A stretch of DNA of 64,000 nt. Origin: Argopecten irradians (lineage: Eukaryota; Mollusca; Bivalvia; Pectinida; Pectinidae). The translations under genes were made by a program, and so were the position numbers. This document shows, one piece after another, positions 36,801 to 51,800 of the stretch. The stretch is from the NCBI RefSeq assembly GCF_041381155.1, contig NC_091142.1, positions 4,157,778 to 4,221,777 of the forward strand, in the 5' to 3' direction. Position 1 is the stretch's first letter. The number at the start of each line of letters is the position of its first letter. The notes under the pieces were generated by a model, which saw only the letters and a list, made by a program, of their open reading frames with translations, ran no database searches and was not told the DNA's origin.

Positions 36801-39800
36801 AAATGGATCATAATGTGAATATGATAATGTATGGTATATAGCCGTCATCCATAATATAAATAATGATTCCCAAAGAAATCACTGTTGTGTATCATGTTAA
36901 TCAAACGGTTTATCAGTTTTGAAAAAGAGACTCTCTAAAGCTCTTGTCTTTTTTTTTAATTTTAAAATAAATAACTAGCGTTTAGATAGACATTATATTC
37001 TCGTTTGCCTTCAGGTAAACGAACGACCATAAACTGCGTCATAATATGGTTTCGCCATAAAATCTAGTGCGTGACAGAGAGCCAATATTCTGTTGTATAA
37101 TACTGCGAATAAGCAACTAACTGTTATACAGTAAATGTTATATAAAAAATACGCTATGAAAAGAAGTCCAGGGTTGAAAATCTTAATTAAGATATGTAGG
37201 AGTTGATTAATGAGAGGTGCTGTAGGTGTTTACACACTGGAGTGTGTAAACATCAACGTTAACTAACTGATATGGATTTTTTCTTAGGTTTATTGGATAC
37301 AATAGCGTGTATTACCTTCACTCATATAATAAATACACTATCTTACTAAGTGTTCATTTCATTTGAGATTTTATGAAACGAGTCTTAGTTTTTTTTTAAT
37401 TTTTGCAAGCCTTGGCGAGCAAATATTAAAACTTCGAGATGAGTTTCATAAAATCTCATATGAAATGAACTTTTTTAGATAAAAAACTTTTTTATCACAT
37501 AACTACAAAAACCTATAAAAAGAATTTCACGTCAAAATGTATTCTGAAAATTTAGTGGAGGCCGCCATTTCATCCCACCGTCCTCGTAATCCTGACGTCA
37601 TTTTATTGTGTCTAGCATCGCAATGGTTTTGCAGCCACTGAAAATTGTTCTAGGTCGTATTACACAAGTAACCTATGCAAAAATATCTTACAGGCAAAAT
37701 CACAGGATATCAGGCGGATTACGTGATTAAAAGGTGTATGATTGTCACAGGTAGGATGTACACGATTTCCACGGAAGTGGATGTGTCGCCTGTATAGCAT
37801 CACAAAAAATAGTTAGTTATTTACAGTTGAAAATATTGTTAAATAATTAGGTGAAGTTATCAAGTCCCGTTACTCTTGCAAATATTGATGGATCTGACCA
37901 GTATCGAACCCACCTAAGATCTCATTGATATTTATTTATTATGGCCAGGTTGAGAGGGCACTATTGCCTCATAGTATTGTCGAGGGATGGAATAGTACCC
38001 GAGCCGAAGGCGAGGGCACTATCCCATCACGAGACAATGCTATGAGACAATAATGCCCTTTCAACCAGGCCATAATGGGTTTAGTGCATCACCCTGACAT
38101 GAGACCGTTTTTCATGTCATCGTAATAGACGCACGTCAAGCGATACCTCACGACGCTATTTTCATTTTCACACCATGTTGTTTTGTTTTGTTTTGTTTTG
38201 TTTAGTTTTACGTCCTATTAACAGCCAGGGTCATGTAAGGACGTGCCAGGTTTGTTGGTGGAGGAAAGCCGGAGTACCCGGAGAAAAACCACCGGTCAGC
38301 GGTCAGTACCTGGCAACTGCCCCACATGGGATTCGAACCCGCATCCCAGAGGTGGAGGGCTTGTGGTAATATGTAACACCATGTTGTTACGTTTAAAGTA
38401 CAACATATGAATTGTCGCAGAAATCTTGGATTCTATAAAAACGGGATTCAGTTTCATGAAGATTAAAGGTAGATTCTAGATAAATATAGAACATGTGTGA
38501 ATTGTCTTTTGTGGAAAAGCAACATTTGCTTCCTTCCCCGCACACAACAGCCTGTCCGCCATCTTGAAGTCTTGGTCGAAGCGCAACGTTATAATGATGT
38601 CTTGTAATGGTGACGTCACAATACATTCACGTTCAATTTCGCGCCTATTCAATAGTGCCCGCTTGCCCGGGCGGCACTATCTCAAATAGTAACCATGTGT
38701 GTAGCCAATCAGATTCAAGTAGTTTGTCACGTGATATACTCTAAAGCAATATACCAAATGTGGTTGAAATCGGATAGTAAATACTAAAAGTAATCGAGAT
38801 TTTGACGATTTTAAGGTCTCGTTTCTCTTGCAAATATTGACGGATTTTGCCCAGTATCAAACCCATGTAAGATTTCATTGATATGAATCAATACATCAAA
38901 TGTGGTTGAAATCGGACAATAAATACTAAAGTATTCGAACGGAAACCATGGATTTATCTGTTTTGACGATTTTAAAGTCACGTAACGTTTGCAAATATTC
39001 ACGGATTTTGATACTTATTGAACTCATCCGAGATCTCATTGATATCAAACAATTTATAAAGTTTGGTTGAAATTGGATGATAAATTTTTAAGCTATCGAC
39101 CGGAAATCATAGATTTATCTGTTTTGACGATTAAAAGTCTAGTATCTCTTACAAATATTGACGGATTTGGCCATTATCGAAATCGTTTGATATCACATTA
39201 ATATAAAGCAATACACCAAATTTGGTTGGAAGCGGACAATAAATACTTAAGTTATCGCACGGAAACCGTTTCCCGGACGCCGACATAAGTAGTGATACAA
39301 AAGTGTCGCCCTTGCGTTGCAGGCGACACAAATACGGCATTTGACCGTCACCCATAATATAAAATTGAAGATGTAACCGTGACCGTCAAAAACATGATAA
39401 AAATATGACATATTACCGTAGTCTAAGTAGCAGTGTATGCTGTGCTAGTATTTCTATTATTTATTATTTTACTATATCAAACATTTACTTTAAATAACCA
39501 TATCTTACCGTCTAAACCGATGCCATGGTCTGCAGAATTGACATTTATTTGAAGCTTCCAATCACATGGCCTTACACTGATATCGACAGACACCATTTTC
39601 ATGACTGAACCATATGGCAGCATCAATTCACAAGATAATCCCAAACAGTCAGCGTGAACCTGGCATAAGTGCCCCATCCCTTTGTTCAGACCATCACGAA
39701 ATGTTGGACAAACTAGTTATAAAAGAAAAGAAAAGAATCGAGATTTTTTCCTACTTTTTTTTGCTTCACAATACCAAAATATATGCATGATTGGACTCCA

Positions 39801-42800
39801 AAAAGTTTATATTAGCGTTAAAGTACTGTAGATGGTATCCTTATTGAGAGTCATGTCGCGAAACATAAACTCCCGCGAAACCAAAGCACTTCACGTTAGG
39901 GAAATCTTGCAATCATGCATCCGATATATTATATTACATGATTTTTTAAATGAACAAAAAATAAATCCAGGTTAATTATTACTACAACGCATTAAGATAA
40001 TGGATGGTTTCACGTTTTGTTAAAAAATATAAAAACAGTTTTTTCCAAACTGAAAATAAAAATAAATAATCATTTTGATATTGATATATACGGTAACTTA
40101 CTACTTTCAGTCATTGAGAACAGCTTGTTGATCATCGAGTACTTGTCTCCTAGCCCTTTTGCAGCACCACCGAGAACGTTCCGAAGTTGTGGAATTGATA
40201 ATGATCCAGCGGGAAGAGATGGCATAGTGTTCATTGCCCCAGAAAGCTTATGAATGACGTTGTTGAAATCCGTCGCTAGTGCCGGACTTAGAATATCAGT
40301 TACTTTCGACACCGAATACTTCTTAAGATCGATGATATCCAAGATATTTGGTACTTTCATGCTAAAAATAAATAATAAAGTATGTTTTGTAGTGGTTTAA
40401 AGATGCTCCACCGCCGACAGAGCATAAATGGTATTCATCATTTGAACCATAATTGGTGTTTAATCGTGTATATTTATGCCTAATTAACACAAAAAATAGC
40501 ATAAGATAATTTATTCGCCTTTGATGGATGCGCAATCATTACTTCATTCCATATAGTGCCACGGATTTTTTTCTGGATGCAATTAATTTTTTTTCATATT
40601 TTTAAAGTAAAATTAGAAGCTCAAACTTTTCAATGGTGGTAATGATGTAAAGTTAGTAACTTTTATAACTGAAGAAAAATACTAAATCGTCTGCTCCTGT
40701 TTTTGATAGTGAAAAAAATACCATTTGTCAGCGGTCGAGCATCTTTTAGTATAAAACCAACAATTAATATTAACAAGTTTTACAAACAAAATACTTAAAT
40801 AATTCAGAGTTTAAGTTTCAACTAAAATATAAACGAAACTTTGAGCGACTATGGAAAAGGGGAAATCAAAATTAAGACCAAACATTCGAAACCGAACAAA
40901 TTCATAATTAGAAATTGTCAAATGGCGATTAATGAATTAACCCACTTACCAGTCTTAACCCTTTTATTTAGGTAACAATGGTTCTGAGAATATATATTGA
41001 CAATAGTTTTAAGTGATTTACTAGTAATTTTAAACCCTTACTTGTCTCCAGAAAACATATTTTTCAGGTCAGAAAATGAAGACAGCGAATCTTTCATTCC
41101 ACTCAGGAAACCACTCCCGACGTTTTGCGATGAGTCTGGGTTAAAGTCCGGTTTGTATGCCGGCTCCTTGGCTGGGTCCATGTTATTGATGTCATTGTCG
41201 TTAATGCTGCTATCAACCTCCTCTGTCTCTTCATCGGCCCCCTCCTCATCTAACGCTCCGGCTTCGATGACCTGATCCATTATTATCAAAGACAGTTCGT
41301 TGCATTCTTCTATCCACTGCGGCATTGGCATGAGTCTATCCAAATACGGAGAGGGGTCGACGTAGTTGTAGTCTTCGTCTGGTCTTGGAGGACCCGTAAT
41401 CCTCACTCTCATAGCCAAGTGGATATAATTGGGCATGCATGGAGATTTGTCGGCTCTTCCTATCTTTATACCTGCATCAACGTATGTCCCGTGAGCAGAG
41501 ACGATTTTGTCAGGTTCGACATTATCTAGCACGATCTCGAAACTCTGAAAGTCGGCATCTGTAGGTATTATAAGGAGCTGTGTTGAAGACCTCTTGTACA
41601 CCATTCCATTTACCGGACATGGAACCTGTGATTCGATTTAATATTTTAATTGTTATTGTGTTTTTCAAATATTTGAAAAATGCAAACATCAAACGACCGG
41701 TTCCTTTTTACAAATATGTTATGGTAACAATAATAACATAATAATTTACAATGTACAACTATATTCAGTCTTTTTTAAACGATTAAATGTATTAAAAATA
41801 ATAGTCTGAAAAAGCAACAACAACCAAAAAAAAATAAAAGGCTGAAACAAACCGTTTACTGTTGATATTTTTTGACCTAATGTAATATTGACATCTATAA
41901 TTCGCATGCAAACTCTTACATTATGATCATAAAATGAATATTGAATTAAAGATACTGTACCGCTGTCGAATGATATGATCCTGTCTCCAAAATAGGAGCA
42001 GACGAATTAATATTTTTCTTCGGTTGCAAACGTTCCTTACTTTATACGATTACCACAAATGAACAGTTTGAGATTAAAAATAATGAATTGCGTCACAAAC
42101 AAACTCCATTAAAGTATGCCCTATATGGAATGAAGTACTGATTGTGCATTCACCAAAATAAAAACAAATTATTTGATATGTCTACTGTTTTAATTAGACA
42201 ACATCAGTTATTTATAAATTACGAGTATCGTTTATGCTCTGTCAGCGGTGGAGCGTCATTAATGTCATAATGATGTACATCAACTTATTATATTGTTCAT
42301 TGGTACAGTAACATATCAACAATTCCGAGGATCACTAATTGATGAAAATTAATGAACATACAGAATATACTCACCCTCGACCTTCTGTTGAGAATGACAT
42401 TCACTCCTGTAGTTTTGTACAGTCCTGCAGAGTCAGTGGGCCACACTCCCTGTCCGCACTTGGCATCTTCTTCACGGCGACGTGTAGGGAATTTTATGTT
42501 AAACTTGGGACCAAATATCTTCTGTATCATTGACTTGGCTTTGATGATCCTGATTACGCAAACATGAAAATATAATAAGGTAGCAATCTCCAGATATCTC
42601 GTTATCAATATAATCGTATCAAGTTATTTTAGTTATCTTTTGGATCATTTATATGCTTAAAAAGTGGTTACTTTTAAATTAAACGCTACGATTAACCGGT
42701 ACATAGGACAAATTAATTTCTGTATGACGTGATAATGTATGGTACGTAACAAACATCACGTTAAAATATGACGTTACAAGTATTAAAAGATAGGACTAAT

Positions 42801-45800
42801 CGACGGTATATCGTACTTTGCAGACGTCGTTTTAGGATTTCGAAACCCCGTATTGACACCGTAAGACAGGCAAATTAATAATTCTGAATTTATGGTTTAA
42901 TTGAAAGTAAGCTACATACATATCACGCAGGAATTCATATGTAGACTTGATTCCCTGAACCACATCCATGACTGAGTTAAACGTGTCTATGACTGGTTTG
43001 GCGAGTTCATATAAATCATTGAGTGGTCCCATCGCCTCTTTGAAGTCTTGAATCAGCTCCGCCTTGATTTCTCCTGCCTGTTCTTCCTGCAAATAAGTTA
43101 CCAACTGAGTAAGCGTATCAGTAACATTGATTTTATCATGTAATAGAGCCGATTTCGATCACATTTTGACATTTTATAAAATTTCAACTAACATTGTAAT
43201 ACTTTACTTAATGAAATTACTCTTAACCACCAACGATAAAAACAGTCATTCCATTCACTTTATAAAGAGCGTACGATAAAGGAAACTCTATCTTAGGTTA
43301 TATTTTTAATATACATATTTACGTTTATTAAGAACTACACATCTCCAGTATCAAAGCATTTTGTCCTTACCATATGTTCTATCCCATCGGACACAGTCAT
43401 GGACACATGTTCTATTGTAGAACCGACTATTCCGTCAGGCCCTGGTTTTGCCAGTCGTGCTAAGAAGTCGTGAACGTCAGATATGATTCCAGCAACCTCT
43501 TCGCCGATTGTCATCCAGTAAGGTGTCTTACCTTTTATAACAAATAAGGATTGCAGGTAAAGATAGACAATTCATTATATATCACTCAATATTAATTGAG
43601 AAAATAAATTGCAAAATTGTTTAAGCTTATTATCATCCTGTTTAAAATGTATTAGGTTTTGGAAATTGAAACTGATCAGTTTACACATAAACTCTCTATA
43701 AAAAGCACATATCAATATTTAAAAGAACGTCAGAGAATCACTCTCACTTAACCTGCTTGTAATTAAATCGCACATTTAACAAGATATATATATAAATTAT
43801 TCCTAATATCGATACCTTTTAGGAAGAAGCATGCATCGAGCACTTGATTTTTGACATCCAAGAACATTGAAATTGCCATTTTGATACTGAAAATGAAATG
43901 CAAAACAGACATTAAGCAAATACTTGTTAATATATAGATTGATAAAAACATATAAATGATTGGATTTTTTACTTGCGTACACAAAACGCGATTAGTACCT
44001 GTTAACTCAAAATTAATAAATCAAACATGTGATTTATTTAACCAACAAAATTGCAATTAACTAGCTACATAATCAAAGTCATATTATTTAATGCATTAAT
44101 ATCTCATACTTCATTAACGCCTTCGTCATTCCAGACATAGCTTGAGACGGGTTGGAGAGTACAGATTTGACAGACGAAATTATGGTAACGATTGAGTCCA
44201 TTAACTGCTTGCCTATATATGGTAGTGTGATCGTTACAGCATCAACCACGGTCTGGCATCAAAAATGAAAAAAATGAAATTCAAATAATAATATAAAACC
44301 AAATTACATAGATAGAAAACCGATAATTTCGAATTGCATTACCTAGAGTTAACATTATTTTAGAATTATCTTATGGAAATTGTAAAAGTAAAAAAGAAAG
44401 ATCCAATACAAAGTTATTTTGAATAAAGTGAATTCTATAAGGTTTTTTTATTTATATTTACATTGACGTTTCTTTCACTGTTGATAAACAAATGCATGTT
44501 AAGACTAAAATTAAATGATATGTCACCAAAGAACAAAAGAGTATTTCAACTCACATTATAAAACCCCATAATGTCATCTCTGACATCTTCAATAAATGTC
44601 TTGACGCGGACTACGACTCGTTTGATGTCATCTAGCCAGGGTAAGCCACCGAAGTCAGCAACCTTCTTCATCAGGGCCACAAACTTGTCTGCTGCTGCCT
44701 TAATCACCTGAGGTAGATTCTTCACAGCACTGACGAGGCTGTTGAACATTTTCTGAATACCTCCGTCTCTAAACGTCTGTACCATGGTTTTGAAATCGTG
44801 TACAGCTTTTTTTATTGGATCTACGGTGTTTTTCATAATGGTGTCAAATATGTTCACCAATTCTTTGACACCATTGATACCAAAATCCTAGAAAAAAACA
44901 AATTGTAATTTTGTGACAATCGTAAACAAATTAACGCTCATATTTGTCGAGAACGTATGATACCTACATGATATACTATTATTAAAATACTGATTAGGGA
45001 TGCTATTTCGAAAGACAAATACCTTATTCCAGATACTTTTTTATCATCAAATGTGCCAGCGTTCTGTTAACTTACTGCATTCTCAAGAAATCAAGAGCGT
45101 TATTCAAGCATAAACTGTGTAATATTTAAACGTGATCGAGTGATTTTGATTTTTCATTCATTTCTGCTTTCATAGTTGAATCCAAACAATTTATCATTTC
45201 ATTTAGCAATTGAATTATATGAGAGAAGAAAATCAATTGATTAACACTATCCATATAATCTATAATTCATTAACTGTATCATATACATAGATAATAAATC
45301 AATTTGTTTAGATTTTTATATTATATTACAACTATATAATTATATTTTTTCTAACAAAATCTTCAGTTTTTGATAAAATACCATATGCAAATAATATTAG
45401 TTTTCTGATAACGTTACAAATGGATCGAATTTAAACAATACCTCATTGTTTAATTACCTTGAGAACGTTGAGATCGTATCCAATGTGTCCCTGGTAGCAG
45501 GCTAAGGCGTTAAATACGTCGACTTTGATGTTCAACATACCACAGTAAGCCTTTATAAAGGCTGTATTGTACGAATCGATCAGAAAGTGACCCTGGAGAG
45601 GCTCTAGGGAAATATAGAAATACATTCACTGTTTATCATTGACCAGTGAGAGTATAAATAAGAAATATAAATAAATAAATAAAAAATAAAACAAATGAAC
45701 AAAAAAACGTATTGTATGCATATCATGCTTAGATGGATTTTTGTCAATGCGTTTATTGTGCAATAAAAATAAAAAGACGAGCTCTTAAAACATTGTATAA

Positions 45801-48800
45801 ATCAAGATTTCTTTGTACTCGTTTCTTTTAATATTGTTAATATGTACTTTCACTGGTTCGTAGAAATACTCAATCTCGATAATTCCCGACAAAACTTACT
45901 TAATTCTAGTTCCATCCTATTTCTTATTGTGAGTCCAAACGAAGCTCCAACATCACTAGATCCGATCTGTTTATCCCAGTTGATGCCCGGTATTGTAATA
46001 GCCATCCGAAAGCCTCCCGTCGTGTCAATATCGATGAGTCCTCGTTTAAGCCTCACTAGAGCCGGATATGAGTAGTTTTTCCTGCAATAATTCAGCAACT
46101 TGGTAAAATTTTTGTCTAAGAATTGATGCCTTTTATCGCATATTCCGAAATAGCATAAACGTTTTCCGTTGTCGTTCCTTTGTTAACAATCTTGTTCTCG
46201 GAGAAAAAAACACCGACCAGCGGTCAGTACCTGGCAACTGTCCTGCATAGGATTCGAACTCGCGACCAATCGGCGAAAAGTTTGTCTAGGTACCTTTACC
46301 ACTAGGCCACCGCGGCCCCTTGATCTTCCCATATTTTGCTAAATAAGCAATTTTTTTTGCTAAATAGGCAAAATATTAACACATAGAAATAACTGAAAAG
46401 AATTATAGATTATGAAAGTACTTGTAGATACTTAAGAGACAGTCAACTTAGATAGTAGTTAAATGCTTCAAGAAATCCGGTTATTAGAGTTATCATGTGA
46501 AATGAGGTTGACATTAAGTATTCCCAGTACTAATAAAATACTTTGAAATATAAACAATGTATTCGAGTATAATAAGTTCGAGTTAATGTCATTGGATACT
46601 TGTGACATCCTTTCTCTTACCAAATGCTTAGTAAATCACAAAGTTGACTATACGTTTAATTGATCGGTAAAATCTTCAGTAAGCCAGTATTGTGTGAAAA
46701 AATAAATAAAGAAATATTTTAAAAGTGTTTTTGTCTATCAATGCATCAAGCATTACACCAAAAACAAAAACATGGCATATTATATTTGAAGTTACCTTCC
46801 ATGCAGACTTTTCATTCATTCATCGGTAATAAGAAGTTTTATATATTTTTTGAGTGCGGGAGAGAGAAAAAAGAATAAGAAAGGAATACTTTGGAATGGA
46901 AGAGGGGAGACTTAAAATAATTTACTTACGTTAGTACCATATCATAATGTTCCGGGAGTAGAGTCTTCCCTCTCGGGTGATGGGTAAATGCCTTCAGCGA
47001 GAGTTCCTTCACTAAGTCATGGTCATCGTACAGGGCCGTATGCAGTAAGGCGTTAGCACTCTGAAATATATCCATAAATATTCATCTTTTACCGAAATTG
47101 ACGTTATGTTCTCCTAATGTGAGTAAATATTTATCTTAAGACATAATATTTTAAAATTAAATTCGAAAAAAAAGAACAAATAATTTTCAAGAATGGTCAT
47201 TATTGTATATTTATATCAGAAAATAATTCATAAATCTTTCAAACAATTGTTATTAAAATCTACAACTTTTGAAAAAATCTTAACATCAATATGAAGTTAT
47301 ATCAACTCATTTTATAATAAAATAGTTTTAGTCTTATCCAAATTTGTCTGACGGAGCACCACAGCATGGTGCTTTTTTAGTTTAACGTCCTATTAACAGC
47401 CAGGGTCATGTAAGGACGTGCCAGGTTTGTTAGGGAAGGGAAGCCGGAGTTCCCGGAGAAAACCCATCGACCAGCGGTCAGTACCAGGCAACTGCCCAAC
47501 TTCGGATTCGAACTCGCGACCCAAAGGAGGAGGGCTTGTGGAAATATGTCTAGACATCTTAACCACTCGGCCACCGTGGCCCTTCAAGACATGGTAGTAA
47601 AATATAGATCGTATTCCTTGAACCAGTACGACTAAAATATTTCTGGGTCGCATAGGGTTACTTTAAAGACTACCCTGGACGGACATTAAAACTACATGTA
47701 GTGTCAATGAACGGATGAATATCACATATACGAATTTTAATAAGTCACACACCGTATGAAAAAATTGATTTGGATATAAGGATTTATGTTTGTAAAGTTT
47801 TTTTTATAATTTTTCTCATTACTAGACCTATTAATCATTTCAAAACCTTCTGTGCATGCTTCCCCGACCTTTGACCCGTTCATGAATATAAAAACTAGCA
47901 AAACACGTGCTTTATTACACGTGCGAGAATACGTAACACCCTCTTTTTTCGTACCTTGTTACACTTAAATTGCCTCAAACCGAGAACAGCAGCTCGTCTC
48001 CAGGAAGATGTCCCCTGGTTGGGTTGTAGATAAGATAGGATGTGATCCAAAGATCGCTCCATTCCCGAGTTCCCCAGGGAGTTGATGAACACCAGTTTAG
48101 TGACGATGTGGTTCATTCTGGGTCGATCCACTTCCGTCACGGATCGCTTCCTTCTTTGCTTAAGAATTGGTGCTGATTTAGCTGAAACGAAGTATCTTAG
48201 AATTATAGTGAGACAAAGAGGCATGTGATTGTGTCACTTCTTCCAAACATGTTCAACGTGAAACACGGACATGTATGGTAACAATACATACTTTCGTTAT
48301 GAAGTCCAAGCCAAGCTTCTAATTTTGAAATTATGGTGTCAGATCTTTCTGGATCTGTCTTCCTGATGGCTTTAGCTAGGGATCCAAGTGTTAAACAAGC
48401 TCTCCTTTGGGTCTTCGTCAAAATCTCACTTCCTACAACATTCAATTAACAAACAGATGAAAATGTGACCTTCTGTTGTTTTTTTATTATTCATTTAATA
48501 CAATTTTTATTTATATTTAATTCTGATTGAATTATTACCAAACCATTTGTATCATTTCTCACCATGAAACTCGTTGTCCTTCCCAAAACAAATATGCTCT
48601 ATCTTCATCACCAGTTCCTGAAATAACCATCATCGTCGCCAGTTTAGAAATAAGTATGGAATTCGACAAGGTTGGTCTTTATATCAGCCTACTAAAAGCT
48701 ATCATGCAATTTTAAAACAACCATCGACATCATGTAATGAAATAAATACGCCATTGTTTATGAAGAATAGTTTATAAATTATCTATGTATCGGAAGATGA

Positions 48801-51800
48801 CTTTCCATTTAGCTAATATTTTTCATACTCTTAGGAAATAGAAACCAATGGGGATTTTTGTATCAATTCCCCCAAATATAAATTTATATATCCATGAAAT
48901 AATTTATGAAAGAATATAAATAATCTTGATATTCCAAGAACGTGGAAACCACTGATCAACACTTTGAAGCAGATAAAACTGAAACAGATCTACATGAAAC
49001 GAAATCCGAACAACAAAATTAATATATCAAATCTAAATTTAAATTGTTAGCTATAACATACGACTGTAAGAATGAGAACACATAATTGTGTCTATAATGA
49101 TATAAGTAACAGACCAATAAGCTGTAACAGCACATAAATAAAACATATTATGATCAATAAACTGAACCTACATTCTTCATTTTACTCCTAGTAGAAAGTG
49201 ATTGTAAAGGAGAAAAACAACAGGCATATATTCTGCATTCAAATTTTCATTTAAATTTAAGACAGGGAGAATGAGAAAAGCATAAGCTATACGATATACT
49301 GAGAAAAAAAACTAATAATAGATGTAATAAATAAATAACAAATATAAGGATTGTGAAAATGAGAAAGACATAATCTATACAATATATTGAAAAACACAAA
49401 AAAACAAATAACATATATAACTACATTCCATAGATTGCCTTTAAGGACAACGAGAAGGAGAAAAACAGAAGGTATACAATAATTATGTTATGAAAAAAAT
49501 ATTAATCAAAACAATTAAATCATATTTTGTTCCACTTACAGGCAATGGCGATTCTAAGTTGATTAGATGCACTAAGATTCTGAACGCCTCTTTTTCGTTG
49601 AATTCTTCTTCGCTCAGCGTCAGGTACTGAAGTAGCAGCCTCTGAGAAAACTCATCTCCCTTTCCTCCCACGAAATCAATGAACAGTGACCGCTGGTCAG
49701 CACAGACGGTATTGTTGACGTCGCAGACCACAGCCAAGGCTTGAGTTACCAGTGTCTCGTAGTCCTCATCATGGAGGCCGAAGACAATAGTCCGGAGTTG
49801 TCGCACGCATGCCGTCCTGTTCGCTGAATCTATTATATAGACAAATAAAACAATATTTTACAATTTGTACATACCGTTATTTACATCATAACAGATCTTA
49901 ATTCTAAGCACAATGGCGATTAAACTATGACAAATTATAGCAAATTATATTTTTTCTGGCGATGTTTGTAAGAATGTCTTCAAAGAAATTTGAATCAGCC
50001 TATTTTAAAAAGGTCGGCATTGCCCATGTATCTAGTAAATAATTATCCATGTAAAAGGAAAGGGTCGGGGTGGATTTTACATAGTTTTAAATACTGGTTC
50101 GATTCCTGGTCGGGGCACTGGTCATGGATGTGTATTTTGTCTTGTTCTTAGCTATTGGCGCCCATTCAAAATAACCCTCGAAAGTCTGAGAGTCTCGGGT
50201 TGAGAATTAAGAAAAACAAGGGGAGCAGTGTAAAAATAGCGGGTCGACTTGCTTTTTACATAGACATAGTGTTAAAACGGCTTAGCCAATAAAGCATGTT
50301 TTTGGCTAAGTCGGTAGAGCCGCATATTTCCACACCGGAGACCCGGGTATGATTGCTGGTCGGTTAACTAGGTAGACATCATATTTGTTTGTCCCTGGTC
50401 TTCTTCATTTTATACATATTATTCTACGATTCTGTGGAACATATCCTACATGTGGTGTACCGTAATTTCCTGCATATTGACCACGGATTACATCAGCAAA
50501 TGCTTTATGCAAGCTATATGTAGTAATTATTACGGGTTATCTTAATATAACTTTACGGAAACCATAGCATATGTATGATTTTGCTTCCCACGTACTATAC
50601 TTTGGTCCGGGTAATACACATTAATTGATTTAACCATATTTCTTACTATTGTGAAATGTACTTTTAAAGGAAGACAGAAAGGTAACGCCGTATGCATTAC
50701 ACGATTTGCATGTGTAGTTGAACAGGAACGATCATATTGTTTGTTCGTACTTTAAAAATCAATATATCACTGTCAACAAGGGACAACATTTTCCCACACT
50801 TCCTTGTCCAGCATACCTACATATCAAATAATGACTTATTTATAGTACATCTTAACGTCGAGTTGAATAATAAAAGCTTTGAATACATTTCAAAATATGC
50901 ATTGTAATGTTTACACGTGTCTTACGTAATTTGATTGATTATAGCTACCTGTTAGTGGCAGTGCAAACATATCATAACTAAACGTACAATACGGCATAAA
51001 TCATATATCTTGTTAACTATACTTGTTAACTTCCTGATCTTGTATACTTTTGAACAATGTTATAACAATTGGTTTTCAAGCTGCCGACCAAACCGTCAGG
51101 ATACCGCACGTGACTTTGCATTTTGTATTATGTATGCTACGACATTTTTAGCGGCATCGAATAGGCACACGTGCGCTTGCGAGCATGAGGCATGGCTACA
51201 TACTGCCTGGCGATCGGCCAATGTTCATTTTAAGATATATATAAAAAATATACTTATTCCTGATGATTAAATTTCTATATATAAAAAAGTAAATGAATAA
51301 AAATGATAAAAATGATTTGTTCTTCAAGATATCTTTCGTACGGCAATAGGAGTACAATAGGGAACACCTTTAGCCATTTTATTATTTTCAGTATATATAG
51401 GTGATACGGTACATTATTCATTATTCGTGCCCTTTTATTTGAAGACATCGTTTACATTTGCTTGAGTCTAAACACATATATTTCTCACAAAATTTACTGG
51501 TGAATAAAAATTACCAAAAATCCTAAAAAAAAAGACAATATTATATACAAAACATATGGTTTATCTGTATACTAGTTGTTTTTTATTACATTACGATATC
51601 ATCATACGATGCAATATATATGTAACATAGCCTGTTCATTGAAAATATCAAACTGTTCAACTTGAGCCACTTAAAACGAAACTCGGGACTGTAAACTATA
51701 AGAAATGAATATATATGAAATAGAATCTCTCATTTCTTATACACAGCAAATATTTCATCCCTCTTCCTGCAACATATTTTTGTAAAAGCAAATGCAAACT

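Larger units (their letters stand above)
37850..39300. repeat. Tandem satellite-like repeat, unit about 165 nt
   Basis: Units contain CAAATGTGGTTGAAATCGGA, TTTTGACGATTTTAAAGTC, GCAAATATTGACGGATTTTG and GATCTCATTGATAT. About three and a half units lie at 38,750-39,270. Part of one more lies at 37,860-37,930, separated by the inserted hairpin element. The array is within an intron of the giant gene. Confidence 0.8.

Noticed and set aside
46199-46320. A tRNA gene
   Set aside because: Only A/B-box promoter elements are kept, fused to a SINE body; the full cloverleaf is not present.
50303-50360. A second tRNA gene
   Set aside because: The B box is degraded (GGGTATGATTGC) and stems do not close; better read as a retroposon remnant.
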